Of a stretch of 64,000 nt of DNA, positions 28,451 through 42,016 are shown piece after piece. This DNA comes from Hydractinia symbiolongicarpus (lineage: Eukaryota > Cnidaria > Hydrozoa > Anthoathecata > Hydractiniidae): NCBI RefSeq assembly GCF_029227915.1, contig NC_079878.1:3784001-3848000 (forward strand), in the 5' to 3' direction. Position 1 is the first letter of the stretch; the number at the start of each line of letters is the position of its first letter. The position numbers were made by a program, and so were the translations under genes. The notes beneath the pieces were generated by a model, which saw only the letters and a program-made list of their open reading frames with translations, did no database searches and was not told the DNA's origin.

Positions 28451-31400
28451 TAGTTTTTAAAAATGTTTTCATTTTTGATGAGACGCTGAATAAAATAAGT
28501 TTAATCGCCGGCAAACGAAAACCCGCGACTTCTCGTAAATCCGGACTCGGCCCGTATAGTCAAAAGTATACAAAGAAAGTACCCAGGGAGTAAACTCATT
28601 TCCCGAACGATTTTTTTACTTTTTTTTTTACGACTAAAACGCATGAGACTTGTAGTTTTCAAAAATGTTTTCATTTTTGATGAGACGCTTAATGAAAGAG
28701 GTTTAATCGCCGGCAAACGAAAACCCGCGATTTTCCGTAAATCCCGGGCTTGGCCCGTATAGTCGAATGTATACAAAGAAAGTACCCTGTGAGTAAACTC
28801 ATTCCCAAAACGATTTTTTAAATTATCTTTTCACCACTAAAACGCATGAGACTTGCAGTTTTCAAAAATGTTTTCATTTTTGATGAGACGCTTAATGAAA
28901 GACGTTTAATCGCCGACAAACGAAATCCCGCGATTTCCCGTAAATCCCGGGCTTGGCCCGTATAGTCGAATGTATACAAAGAAAGTACCCAGGGAGTAAA
29001 CTCATTTCCCGAACGATTTTTTAATTTTTTTTTTACCACTAAAACGCATGCGACTTGTAGTTTTCAAAAATGTTTTCATTTTTGATGAGACGCTGAATAA
29101 AAGTGGTTTAATCGCCGGCAAACGAAAACCCGCGATTTCCCGTAAATCCCGGGCTTGGCCCGTATAGTCGAATGTATACAAAGAAAGTACACTGTGAGTA
29201 AACTCATTTCCAAAACGATTTTTTAAATTATCTTTTCACCACTAAAACGCATGAGACTTGCAGTTTTCAAAAATGTTTTCATTTTTGATGAGACGCTTAA
29301 TGAAAGACGTTTAATCGCCGGCAAACGAAATCCCGCGATTTCCCGTAAATCCCGGGCTTGGCCCGTATAGTCGAATGTATACAAAGAAAGTACCCAGGGA
29401 GTAAACTCATTTCCCGAACGATTTTTTAAATTTTTTTTTACCACTAAAACGCATGAGACTTGTAGTTTTCAAAAATGTTTTCATTTTTGATGAGACGCTG
29501 AATAAAAGTGGTTTAATCGCCGGCAAACGAAATCCCGCGATTTCCCGTAAATCCCGGGCTTGGCCCGTATAGTCGAATGTATACAAAGAAAGTACCCAGG
29601 GAGTAAACTCATTTCCCGAACGATTTTTTAAATTTTTTTTTACTACTAAAACGCATGAGACTTGTAGTTTTCAAAAATGTTTTCATTTTTAATGAGACGC
29701 TTAATGAAACAGGATTAATCGCCGGCAAACAAAAACCTGCGATTTCCCTTAAATCCCGGGCTTGGCCCGTATAGTCGATTGTATACAAAGAAAGTACCCT
29801 GTGAGTAAACTCACTTCCAGAACGATTTTTTAAATTATTTTTTCACCACTAAAACGCATAAGACTTGTAGTTTTCAAAAATGTTTTCATTTTTGATGAGA
29901 CGCTTAATGAAAGAGGTTTAATCGCCGGCAAACGAAAACCCGCGATTTCCCGTAAAACCCGGGCTTGGCCCGTATAGTCAAAAGTATACAAAGAAAGTAC
30001 CAAAGGAGTAAACTCATTTCTCGAACGATTTTTTAAATTTTTTTTTTACCACTTAAACGCATGAGACTTGTAGTTTTCAAAAATGTTTTCATTTTTGATG
30101 AGACGCTTAATGAAAGAGGTTTAATCGCCGGCAAACGAAAACCCGCGATTTCCCGTAAAACCCGGGCTTGGCCCGTATAGTCGAATGTATACAAAGAAAG
30201 TACCCTGTGAGTAAACTCATTTCCAGAACGATTTTTTAAATTATTTTTCACCACTAAAACGCATAAGACTTGTACTTTTCAGAAATGTTTTCATTTTTGA
30301 TGAGACGCTGAATAAAAGAAGTTTAATCGGCGGCAAACGAAAACCCGCAATTTCCCGTAAATCCCGGGCTCGGCCCGTATAGTCAAAAGTATACAAAGAA
30401 AGTACCCAGGGAGTAAACTCATTTCCCAAACGATTTTTTAAATTTTTTTTTTACCACTAAAACGCATGAGACTTGTAGTTTTCAAAAATGTTTTCATTTT
30501 TGATGAGACGCTTAATGAAAGAGGTTTAATCGCCGGCAAACGAAAACCCGCGATTTCCCGTAAATCCCGGGCTTGGCCCGTATAGTCGAATGTATACAAA
30601 GAAAGTACCCTGTGAGTAAACTCACTTCCAGAACGATTTTTTAAATTATTTTTTCACCACTAAAACGCATAGAACGTTTTCATTTTTGATGAGACGCTGA
30701 ATAAAAGAAGTTTAATCGCCGGCAAACGAAAACCCGCGATTTCCCGTAAATCCCGGGCTTGGCCCGTATAGTCAAAAGTATACAAAGAAAGTACCCAGGG
30801 AGTAAACTCATTTCCCGAACGATTTTTTAATTTATTTTTTCACCACTAAAACGCAAGAGACTTGTAGTTTTTAAAAATGTTTTCATTTTTGATGAGGCGC
30901 TGAATAAAAGAAGTTTAATCGCCAGCAAACGAAAACCTGCGATTTCCCGTACATCCCGGACTTGGCCGTATAGTCAAAAGTATACAAAGAAAGTACCCAG
31001 GGAGTAAACTCATTTCCCAAACGATTTTTAAAATTTTTTTTTTACCACTAAAACGCATGAGACTTGTAGTTTTCAAAAATGTTTTCATTTTTGATGAGAC
31101 GCTTAATGAAAGAGGTTTAATCGCCGGCAAACGAAAACCCGCGATTTCCCTTAAATCCCGGGCTTGGCCCGTATAGTCGAATGTATACAAAGAAAGTACC
31201 CTGTGAGTAAACTCACTTCCAGAACGATTTTTTAAATTATTTTTTCACCACTAAAACGCATAGGATGTTTTCATTTTTGATGAGACGCTGAATAAAAGAA
31301 GTAAAATCGCCGGCCAACGAAAACCCGCGATTTCCGGTAAATCCCGGGCTTGGCCCGTATAGTCAAAAGTATACAAAGAAAGTACCCAGGGAGTAAACTC

Positions 31401-34400
31401 ATTTTCCGAACGATTTTTTAATTTATTTTTTCACCACTAAAACGCATGAGACTTGTAGTTTTCAAAAATGTTTTCATTTTTGATGAGGCGCTGAATAAAA
31501 GAAGTTTAATCGCCGGCAAACGAAAACTTGCGATTTCCCGTAAATCCCGGACTTGGCCCGTATAGTCAAAAGTATACAAAGAAAGTACCCAGGGAGTAAA
31601 CTCATTCCCAAAACGATTTTTTAAATTATCTTTTCACCACTAAAACGCATGAGACTTGCAGTTTTCAAAAATGTTTTCATTTTTGATGAGACGCTTAATG
31701 AAAGACGTTTAATCGCCGGCAAACGAAATCTCGCGATTTCCCGTAAATCCCGGGCTTGGCCCGTATAGTCGAATGTATACAAAGAAAGTACCCCGGGAGT
31801 AAACTCATTTCCTGAACGATTTTTTAATTTTTTTTTTTACCACTAAAACGCATGAGACTTGTAGTTTTTAAAAATGTTTTCATTTTTGATGAGACGCTGA
31901 ATAAAACAAGTTTAATCGCCGGCAAACGAAAACCCGCGACTTCTCGTAAATCTGGACTCGGCCCGTATAGTCAAAAGTATACAAAGAAAGTACCCAGGGA
32001 GTAAACTCATTTCCCGAACGATTTTTTTAATTTTTTTTTTTTACGACTAAAACGCATGAGACTTGCAGTTTTCAAAAATGTTTTCATTTTTGATGAGACG
32101 CTTAATGAAAGAGGTTTAATCGTCGGCAAACGAAAACCCGCGATTTTCCGTAAATCCCGGGCTTGGCCCGTATAGTCGAATGTATACAAAGAAAGTACCC
32201 TGTGAGTAAACTCATTCCCAAAACGATTTTTTAAATTATCTTTTCACCACTAAAACGCATGAGACTTGCAGTTTTCAAAAATGTTTTCATTTTTGATGAG
32301 ACGCTTAATGAAAGACGTTTAATCGCCGGCAAACGAAATCCCGCGATTTCCCGTAAATCCCGGGCTTGGCCCGTATAGTCGTTTTTGATGAGACGCTGAA
32401 TAAAAGTGGTTTAATCGCCGGCAAACGAAAACCCGCGATTTCCCGTAAATCCCGGGCTTGGCCCGTATAGTCGAATGTATACAAAGAAAGTACCCTGTGA
32501 GTAAACTCATTCCCAAAACGATTTTTTAAATTATCTTTTCACCACTAAAACGCATGAGACTTGCAGTTTTCAAAAATGTTTTCATTTTTGATGAGACGCT
32601 TAATGAAAGACGTTTAATCGCCGGCAAACGAAATCTCACGATTTCCCGTAAATCCCGGGCTTGGCCCGTATAGTCGAATGTATACAAAGAAAGTACCCAG
32701 GGAGTAAACTCATTTCCCGAACGATTTTTTAATTTTTTTTTTTACCACTAAAACGCATGAGACTTGTAGTTTTTAAAAATGTTTTCATTTTTGATGAGAC
32801 GCTCAATAAAACAAGTTTAATCGCCGGCAAACGAAAACCCGCGACTTCTCGTAAATCCGGACTCGGCCCGTATAGTCAAAAGTATACAAAGAAAGTACCC
32901 AGGGAGTAAACTCATTTCCCGAACGATTTTTTTAATTTTTTTTTTTACGACTAAAACGCATGAGACTTGTAGTTTTCAAAAATGTTTTCATTTTTGATGA
33001 GACGCTTAATGAAAGAGGTTTAATCGCCGGCAAACGAAAACCCGCGATTTTCCGTAAATCCCGGGCTTGGCCCGTATAGTCGAATGTATACAAAGAAAGT
33101 ACCCTGTTAGTAAACTCATTCCCAAAACGATTTTTTAAATTATCTTTTCACCACTAAAACGCATGAGACTTGCAGTTTTCAAAAATGTTTTCATTTTTGA
33201 TGAGACGCTTAATGAAAGACGTTTAATCGCCGGCAAACGAAATCCCGCGATTTCCCGTAAATCCCGGGCTTGGCCCTTATAGTCGTTTTTGATGAGACGC
33301 TGAATAAAAGTGGTTTAATCGCCGGCAAACGAAAACCCGCGATTTCCCGTAAATCCCGGGCTTGGCCCGTATAGTCGAATGTATACAAAGAAAGTACCCT
33401 GTGAGTAAACTCATTTCCAAAACGATTTTTTAAATTATCTTTTCACCACTAAAACGCATGAGACTTGCAGTTTTCAAAAATGTTTTCTTTTTTGATGAGA
33501 CGCTTAATGAAAGACGTTTAATCGCCGGCAAACGAAATCCCGCGATTTCCCGTAAATCCCGGGCTTGGCCCGTATAGTCGAATGTATACAAAGAAAGTAC
33601 CCAGGGAGTAAACTCATTTCCCGAACGATTTTTAAAATTTTTTTTTACCACTAAAACGCATGAGACTTGTAGTTTTCAAAAATGTTTTCATTTTTGATGA
33701 GACGCTGAATAAAAGTGGTTTAATCGCCGGCAAACGAAATCCCGCGATTTCCCGTAAATCCCGGGCTTGGCCCGTATAGTCGAATGTATACAAAGAAAGT
33801 ACCCAGGGAGTAAACTCATTTCCCGAACGATTTTTTAAATTTTTTTTTTACTACTAAAACGCATGAGACTTGTAGTTTTCAAAAATGTTTTCATTTTTGA
33901 TGAGACGCTTAATGAAACAGGATTAATCGCCGGCAAACAAAAACCTGCGATTTCCCGTAAATCCCGGGCTTGGCCCGTATAGTCGAATGTATACAAAGAA
34001 AGTACCCAGGGAGTAAACTCATTTCCCGAACGATTTTTTAAATTTTTTTTTTACCACTAAAACGCATGAGACTTGTAGTTTTTAAAAATGTTTTCATTTT
34101 TGATGAGACGCTGAATAAAATAAGTTTAATCGCCGGCAAACGAAAACCCGCGACTTCTCGTAAATCCGGACTCGGCCCGTATAGTCAAAAGTATACAAAG
34201 AAAGTACCCAGGGAGTAAACTCATTTCCCGAACGATTTTTTTACTTTTTTTTTTTACGACTAAAACGCATGAGACTTGTAGTTTTCAAAAATGTTTTCAT
34301 TTTTGATGAGACGCTTAATGAAAGAGGTTTAATCGCCGGCAAACGAAAACCCGCGATTTTCCGTAAATCCCGGGCTTGGCCCGTATAGTCGAATGTATAC

Positions 34401-37400
34401 AAAGAAAGTACCCTGTGAGTAAACTCATTCCCAAAACGATTTTTTAAATTATCTTTTCACCACTAAAACGCATGAGACTTGCAGTTTTCAAAAATGTTTT
34501 CATTTTTGATGAGACGCTTAATGAAAGACGTTTAATCGCCGGCAAACGAAATCCCGCGATTTCCCGTAAATTCCGGGCTTGGCCCGTATAGTCGAATGTA
34601 TACAAAGAAAGTACCCAGGGAGTAAACTCATTTCCCGAACGATTTTTTAATTTTTTTTTTACCACTAAAACGCATGCGACTTGTAGTTTTCAAAAATGTT
34701 TTCATTTTTGATGAGACGCTGAATAAAAGTGGTTTAATCGCCGGCAAACGAAAACCCGCGATTTCCCGTAAATCCCGGGCTTGGCCCGTATAGTCGAATG
34801 TATACAAAGAAAGTACACTGTGAGTAAACTCATTTCCAAAACGATTTTTTAAATTATCTTTTCACCACTAAAACGCATGAGACTTCCAGTTTTTAAAAAT
34901 GTTTTCATTTTTGATGAGACGCTTAATGAAAGACGTTTAATCGCCGGCAAACGAAATCCCGCGATTTCCCGTAAATCCCGGGCTTGGCCCGTATAGTCGA
35001 ATGTATACAAAGAAAGTACCCAGGGAGTAAACTCATTTCCCGAACGATTTTTTAAATTTTTTTTTACCACTAAAACGCATGAGACTTGTAGTTTTCAAAA
35101 ATGTTTTCATTTTTGATGAGACGCTGAATAAAAGTGGTTTAATCGCCGGCAAACGAAATCCCGCGATTTCCCGTAAATCCCGGGCTTGGCCCGTATAGTC
35201 GAATGTATACAAAGAAAGTACCCAGGGAGTAAACTCATTTCCCGAACGATTTTTTAAATTTTTTTTTACTACTAAAACGCATGAAACTTGTAGTTTTCAA
35301 AAGTGTTTTCATTTTTAATGAGACGCTTAATGAAACAGGATTAATCGCCGGCAAACAAAAACCTGCGATTTCCCGTAAATCCCGGGCTTGGCCCGTATAG
35401 TCGATTGTATACAAAGAAAGTACCCTGTGACTAAACTCACTTCCAGAACGATTTTTTAAATTATTTTTTCACCACTAAAACGCATAAGACTTGTAGTTTT
35501 CAAAAATGTTTTCATTTTTGATGAGACGCTTAATGAAAGAGGTTTAATCGCCGGCAAACGAAAACCCGCGATTTCCCGTAAAACCCGGGCTTGGCCCGTA
35601 TAGTCAAAAGTATACAAAGAAAGTACCAAAGGAGTAAACTCATTTCTCGAACGATTTTTCAAATTTTTTTTTTTACCACTTAAACGCATGAGACTTGTAG
35701 TTTTCAAAAATGTTTTCATTTTTGATGAGACGCTTAATGAAAGAGGTTTAATCGCCGGCAAACGAAAACCCGCGATTTCCCGTAAAACCCGGGCTTGGCC
35801 CGTATAGTCGAATGTATACAAAGAAAGTACCCTGTGAGTAAACTCATTTCCAGAACGATTTTTTAAATTATTTTTCACCACTAAAACGCATAAGACTTGT
35901 ACTTTTCAGAAATGTTTTCATTTTTGATGAGACGCTGAATAAAAGAAGTTTAATCGGCGGCAAACGAAAACCCGCAATTTCCCGTAAATCCCGGGCTCGG
36001 CCCGTATAGTCAAAAGTATACAAAGAAAGTACCCAGGGAGTAAACTCATTTCCCAAACGATTTTTTAAATTTTTTTTTTACCACTAAAACGCATGAGACT
36101 TGTAGTTTTCAAAAATGTTTTCATTTTTGATGAGACGCTTAATGAAAGAGGTTTAATCGCCGGCAAACGAAAACCCGCGATTTCCCGTAAATCCCGGGCT
36201 TGGCCCGTATAGTCGAATGTATACAAAGAAAGTACCCTGTGAGTAAACTCACTTCCAGAACGAATTTTTAAATTATTTTTTCACCACTAAAACGCATAGA
36301 ATGTTTTCATTTTTGATGAGACGCTGAATAAAAGAAGTTTAATCGCCGGCAAACGAAAACCCGCGATTTCCCGTAAATCCCGGGCTTGGCCCGTATAGTC
36401 AAAAGTATACAAAGAAAGTACCCAGGGAGTAAACTCATTTCCCGAACGATTTTTTAAATTATTTTTTCACCACTAAAACGCATAAGACTTGTAGTTTTCA
36501 AAAATGTTTTCATTTTTGATGAGACGCTTAATGAAAGAGGTTTAATCGCCGGCAAACGAAAACCCGCGATTTCCCGTAAAACCCGGGCTTGGCCCGTATA
36601 GTCAAAAGTATACAAAGAAAGTACCAAAGGAGTAAACTCATTTCTCGAACGATTTTTCAAATTTTTTTTTTTACCACTTAAACGCATGAGACTTGTAGTT
36701 TTCAAAAATGTTTTCATTTTTGATGAGACGCTTAATGAAAGAGGTTTAATCGCCGGCAAACGAAAACCCGCGATTTCCCGTAAAACCCGGGCTTGGCCCG
36801 TATAGTCGAATGTATACAAAGAAAGTACCCTGTGAGTAAACTCATTTCCAGAACGATTTTTTAAATTATTTTTCACCACTAAAACGCATAAGACTTGTAC
36901 TTTTCAGAAATGTTTTCATTTTTGATGAGACGCTGAATAAAAGAAGTTTAATCGGCGGCAAACGAAAACCCGCAATTTCCCGTAAATCCCGGACTCGGCC
37001 CGTATAGTCAAAAGTATACAAAGAAAGTACCCAGGGAGTAAACTCATTTCCCAAACGATTTTTTAAATTTTTTTTTTACCACTAAAACGCATGAGACTTG
37101 TAGTTTTCAAAAATGTTTTCATTTTTGATGAGACGCTTAATGAAAGAGGTTTAATCGCCGGCAAACGAAAACCCGCGATTTCCCGTAAATCCCGGGCTTG
37201 GCCCGTATAGTCGAATGTATACAAAGAAAGTACCCTGTGAGTAAACTCACTTCCAGAACGATTTTTTAAATTATTTTTTCACCACTAAAACGCATAGAAT
37301 GTTTTCATTTTTGATGAGACGCTGAATAAAAGAAGTTTAATCGCCGGCAAACGATAACCCGCGATTTCCCGTAAATCCCGGGCTTGGCCCGTATAGTCAA

Positions 37401-40400
37401 AAGTATACAAAGAAAGTACCCAGGGAGTAAACTCATTTCCCGAACGATTTTTTAATTTATTTTTTCACCACTAAAACGCAAGAGACTTGTAGTTTTTAAA
37501 AATGTTTTCATTTTTGATGAGGCGCTGAATAAAAGAAGTTTAATCGCCGGCAAACGAAAACCTGCGATTTCCCGTAAATCCCGGACTTGGCCGTATAGTC
37601 AAAAGTATACAAAGAAAGTACCCAGGGAGTAAACTCATTTCCCAAACGATTTTTAAAATTTTTTTTTTACCACTAAAACGCATGAGACTTGTAGTTTTCA
37701 AAAATGTTTTCATTTTTGATGAGACGCTTAATGAAAGAGGTTTAATCGCCGGCAAACGAAAACCCGCGATTTCCCTTAAATCCCGGGCTTGGCCCGTATA
37801 GTCGAATGTATACAAAGAAAGTACCCTGTGAGTAAACTCACTTCCAGAACGATTTTTTAAATTATTTTTTCACCACTAAAACGCATAGGATGTTTTCATT
37901 TTTGATGAGACGCTGAATAAAAGAAGTAAAATCGCCGGCCAACGAAAACCCGCGATTTCCGGTAAATCCCGGGCTTGGCCCGTATAGTCAAAAGTATACA
38001 AAGAAAGTACCCAGGGAGTAAACTCATTTTCCGAACGATTTTTTAATTTATTTTTTCACCACTAAAACGCATGAGACTTGTAGTTTTCAAAAATGTTTTC
38101 ATTTTTGATGAGGCGCTGAATAAAAGAAGTTTAATCGCCGGCAAACGAAAACTTGCGATTTCCCGTAAATCCCGGACTTGGCCCGTATAGTCAAAAGTAT
38201 ACAAAGAAAGTACCCAGGGAGTAAACTCATTTCCCAAACGATTTTTAAATTTTTTTTTATACCACTAAAACGCATGAGACTTGTAGTTTTCAAAAATGTT
38301 TTCATTTTTGATGAGATGCTTAATGAAAGAGGTTTAATCGCCGGCAAACGAAAACCCGCGATTTCCCGTAAATCCCGGGATTGGCCCGTATAGTTGAATG
38401 TATACAAGGAAAGTACCCTGTGAGTAAACTCACTTCCAGAACGATTTTTTAAATTATTTTTTCACCACTAAAACGCATAGGACTTGTAGTTTTCAAAAAT
38501 GTTTTCATTTTTGATGAGACGCTGAATAAAACAAGTTTAATCGCCGGCAAAAGAAAACCCGCGATTTCCCGTAAATCCCGGGCTTGGCCCGTATAGTCGA
38601 ATGTATACAAAGAAAGTACCCAGGGAGTAAACTCATTTCCCGAACGATTTTTTAAATTTTTTTTTACCACTAAAACGCATGAGACTTGTAGTTTTCAAAA
38701 ATGTTTTCATTTTTGATGAGACGCTGAATAAAAGTGGTTTAATCGCCGGCAAACGAAATCCCGCGATTTCCCGTAAATCCCGGGCTTGGCCCGTATAGTC
38801 GAATGTATACAAAGAAAGTACCCAGGGAGTAAACTCATTTCCCGAACGATTTTTCAAATTTTTTTTTACTACTAAAACGCATGAGACTTGTAGTTTTCAA
38901 AAATGTTTTCATTTTTAATGAGACGCTTATTGAAACAGGATTAATCGCCGGCAAACAAAAGCCTGCGATTTCCCGTAAATCCCGGGCTTGGCCCGTATAG
39001 TCGATTGTATACAAAGAAAGTACCCTGTGAGTAAACTCACTTCCAGAACGATTTTTTAAATTATTTTTTCACCACTAAAACGCATAAGACTTGTAGTTTT
39101 CAAAAATGTTTTCATTTTTGATGAGACGCTTAATGAAAGAGGTTTAATCGCCGGCAAACGAAAACCCGCGATTTCCCGTAAAATTCGGGCTTGGCCCGTA
39201 TAGTCAAAAGTATACAAAGAAAGTACCAAAGGAGTAAACTCATTTCTCGAACGATTTTTTAAATTTTTTTTTTACCACTTAAACGCATGAGACTTGTAGT
39301 TTTCAAAAATGTTTTCATTTTTGATGAGACGCTTAATGAAAGAGGTTTAATCGCCGGCAAACGAAAACCCGCGATTTCCCGTAAAACCCGGGCTTGGCCC
39401 GTATAGTCGAATGTATACAAAGAAAGTACCCTGTGAGTAAACTCATTTCCAGAACGATTTTTTAAATTATTTTTCACCACTAAAACGCATAAGACTTGTA
39501 CTTTTCAGAAATGTTTTCATTTTTGATGAGACGCTGAATAAAAGAAGTTTAATCGGCGGCAAACGAAAACCCGCAATTTCCCGTAAATCCCGGGCTCGGC
39601 CCGTATAGTCAAAAGTATACAAAGAAAGTACCCAGGGAGTAAACTCATTTCCCAAACGATTTTTTAAATTTTTTTTTTACCACTAAAACGCATGAGACTT
39701 GTAGTTTTCAAAAATGTTTTCATTTTTGATGAGACGCTTAATGAAAGAGGTTTAATTGCCGGCAAACGAAAACCCGCGATTTCCCGTAAATCCCGGGCTT
39801 GGCTCGTATAGTCGAATGTATACAAAGAAAGTACCCTGTGAGTAAACTCACTTCCAGAACGATTTTTTAAATTATTTTTTCACCACTAAAATGCATAGAA
39901 TGTTTTCATTTTTGATGAGACGCTGAATAAAAGAAGTTTAATCGCCGGCAAACGAAAACCCGCGATTTCCCGTTAATCCCGGGCTTGGCCCGTATAGTCA
40001 AAAGTATACAAAGAAAGTACCCAGGGAGTAAACTCATTTCCCGAACGATTTTTTAATTTATTTTTTCACCACTAAAACGCAAGAGACTTGTAGTTTTTAA
40101 AAATGTTTTCATTTTTGATGAGGCGCTGAATAAAAGAAGTTTAATCGCCGGCAAACGAAAACCTGCGATTTCCCGTAAATCCCGGACTTGGCAGTATAGT
40201 CAAAAGTATACAAAGAAAGTACCCAGGGAGTAAACTCATTTCCCAAACGATTTTTAAAATTTATTTTTTACCACTAAAACGCATGAGACTTGTAGTTTTC
40301 AAAAATGTTTTCATTTTTGATGAGACGCTTAATGAAAGAGGTTTAATCGCCGGCAAACGAAAACCCGCGATTTCCCTTAAATCCCAGGCTTGGCCCGTAT

Positions 40401-41997
40401 AGTCGAATGTATACAAAGAAAGTACCCTGTGAGTAAACTCACTTCCAGAACGAGTTTTTAAATTATTTTTTCAGCACTAAAACGCATAGGATGTTTTCAT
40501 TTTTGATGAGACGCTGAATAAAAGAAGTTAAATCGCCGGCCAACGAAAACCCGCGATTTCCGGTAAATCCCGGGCTTGGCCCGTATAGTCAAAAGTATAC
40601 AAAGAAAGTACCCAGGGAGAAAACTCATTTTCCGAACGATTTTTTAATTTATTTTTTCACCACTAAAACGCATGAGACTTGTAGATTTCAAAAATGTTTT
40701 CATTTTTGATGAGGCGCTGAATAAAAGAAGTTTAATCGCCGGCAAACGAAAACTTGCGATTTCCCGTAAATCCCGGGATTGGCCCGTATAGTTGAATGTA
40801 TACAAGGAAAGTACCCTGTGAGTAAACTCACTTCCAGAACGAGTTTTTAAATTATTTTTTCACCACTAAAACGCATAGGATGTTTTCATTTTTGATGAGA
40901 CGCTGAATAAAAGAAGTTTAATCGCCGGCAAACGAAAACTTGCGATTTCCCGTAAATCCCGGACTTGGCCCGTATAGTCAAAAGTATACAAAGAAAGTAC
41001 CCAGGGAGTAAACTCATTTCCCAAACGATTTTTAAATTTTTTTTTATACCACTAAAACGCATGAGACTTGTAGTTTTCAAAAATGTTTTCATTTTTGATG
41101 AGATGCTTAATGAAAGAGGTTTAATCGCCGGCAAACGAAAACCCGCGATTTCCCGTAAATCCCGGGATTGGCCCGTATAGTTGAATGTATACAAGGAAAG
41201 TACCCTGTGAGTAAACTCACTTCCAGAACGATTTTTTAAATTATTTTTTCACCACTAAAACGCATAGGACTTGTAGTTTTCAAAAATGTTTTCATTTTTG
41301 ATGAGACGCTGAATAAAACAAGTTTAATCGCCGGCAAAAGAAAACCCGCGATTTCCCGTAAATCCCGGACTCGGCCCGTATAGTCAAAAGTATACAAAGA
41401 AAGTACCCAGGGAGTAAACTCACTTCCCAAACGATTTTTAAATTTTTTTTTTTACCACTAAAAGGCATGAGACTTGTAGTTTTCAAAAATGTTTTCATTT
41501 TTGATGAGACGCTTAATGAAAGAGGTTTAATCGCCGGCAAACGAAAACCCGCGATTTCCCGTAAATCCCGGGCTTGGCCCGTATAGTCGAATGTATACAA
41601 AGAAAGTACCCTGTGAGTAAACTCACTTCCAGAACGATTTTTTAAATTATTTTTTCACCACTAAAACGCATAGGACTTGTAGTTTTCAAAAATGTTTTCA
41701 TTTTTGATGAGACGCTGAATAAAAGAAGTTTAATTGCCGGCAAACGAAAACCCGCGATTTCCCGTAAATCCCGGGCTTGGCCCGTATAGTCAAAAGTATA
41801 CAAAGAAAGTACCCAGGGAGTAAACTCATTTCCCAAACGATTTTTTAAATTATTATTTCACCACTAAAGCCCATGAGACTTGTAGTTTTTAAAAATGTTT
41901 TCATTTTTAATGAGACGCTGAATAAAAGATGTTTAATCGCCGGCAAAAGAAAACCCGCGATTTCCCGTAAATCCCGGACTCGGCCCGTATAGTCAAA
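27656..41997 (+). repeat. Large 5,626-bp duplication with nested 998-bp and 2,787-bp copies
   Basis: The stretch from 27656 to about 30660 recurs at 33281 to about 36290 (offset 5,625-5,627), including a 92-bp deletion monomer in each copy (27656 and 33281). A further 92-bp monomer lies at 32377. Next to the second copy, about 35456-36453 is duplicated in tandem at 36454-37451 (998 bp, four full units plus one 186-bp unit). Bases near 30915 recur at 37540 (offset 6,625), those near 30033 recur at 39259 (offset 9,226), and 38099 to about 38510 recurs from 40886 (offset 2,787). Markers include ACCAAAGGAGTAAAC and CGCATAGAATG. Confidence 0.8.
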
Positions 41998-42004
41998 AGT
42001 ATAC
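41998..42004 (+). repeat. Target-site duplication, left copy (AGTATAC)
   Basis: Seven bases of satellite directly before the transposon. The same AGTATAC follows its right end at 47879-47885. The intact satellite has a single AGTATACAAAG at this place in the unit, so the neighbouring monomers act as the empty site. Confidence 0.93.
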
Positions 42005-42016
42005 TAGGCTGTTCAG
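42005..42016 (+). repeat. Terminal inverted repeat, left
   Basis: TAGGCTGTTCAG matches the inverse of 47867-47878 at all 12 bases. The next bases are GTCA here and TCA at the other end, so the match continues for three more bases if one G is skipped. This end lies downstream of the coding region. Confidence 0.92.

Larger units (their letters stand above)
1..42004 (+). repeat. 203-bp satellite array, left block
   Basis: Head-to-tail copies of one unit of about 203 bp fill this block without inversion. Landmarks recur in fixed order in each unit: GCCGGCAAACGAAAACCCG, then ATTTCCCGTAAATCCCGGGC, TTGGCCCGTATAGTC, GTATACAAAGAAAGTACCC, GTAAACTCATTTCC, an A/T tract of about 20 bases, ACCACTAAAACGCATGAGAC, and TTTTCATTTTTGATGAGACGC. 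For example CCGTATAGTC recurs at 51, 253, 456 and 659. Unit length is close to a nucleosome repeat. The many short open frames on the minus strand are by-products of the repetition: 203 leaves remainder 2 on division by 3, so no frame persists, and no gene is supported anywhere here. The likely setting is constitutive heterochromatin; that location is inference. Confidence 0.97.

Noticed and set aside
575-42000. Dozens of minus-strand open frames of 60-141 codons with near-identical products (MYTFDYTGQARDLREIAGF type)
   Set aside because: They recur with the 203-bp unit, start and stop at the same repeat landmarks, overlap each other in different frames and span the A/T tract. 203 is not divisible by 3, so no frame carries through the array. 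This is satellite, not a gene family.
1-42004. CRISPR array
   Set aside because: Regular spacing is satellite periodicity; there are no short repeats with unique spacers, and the context is eukaryotic.
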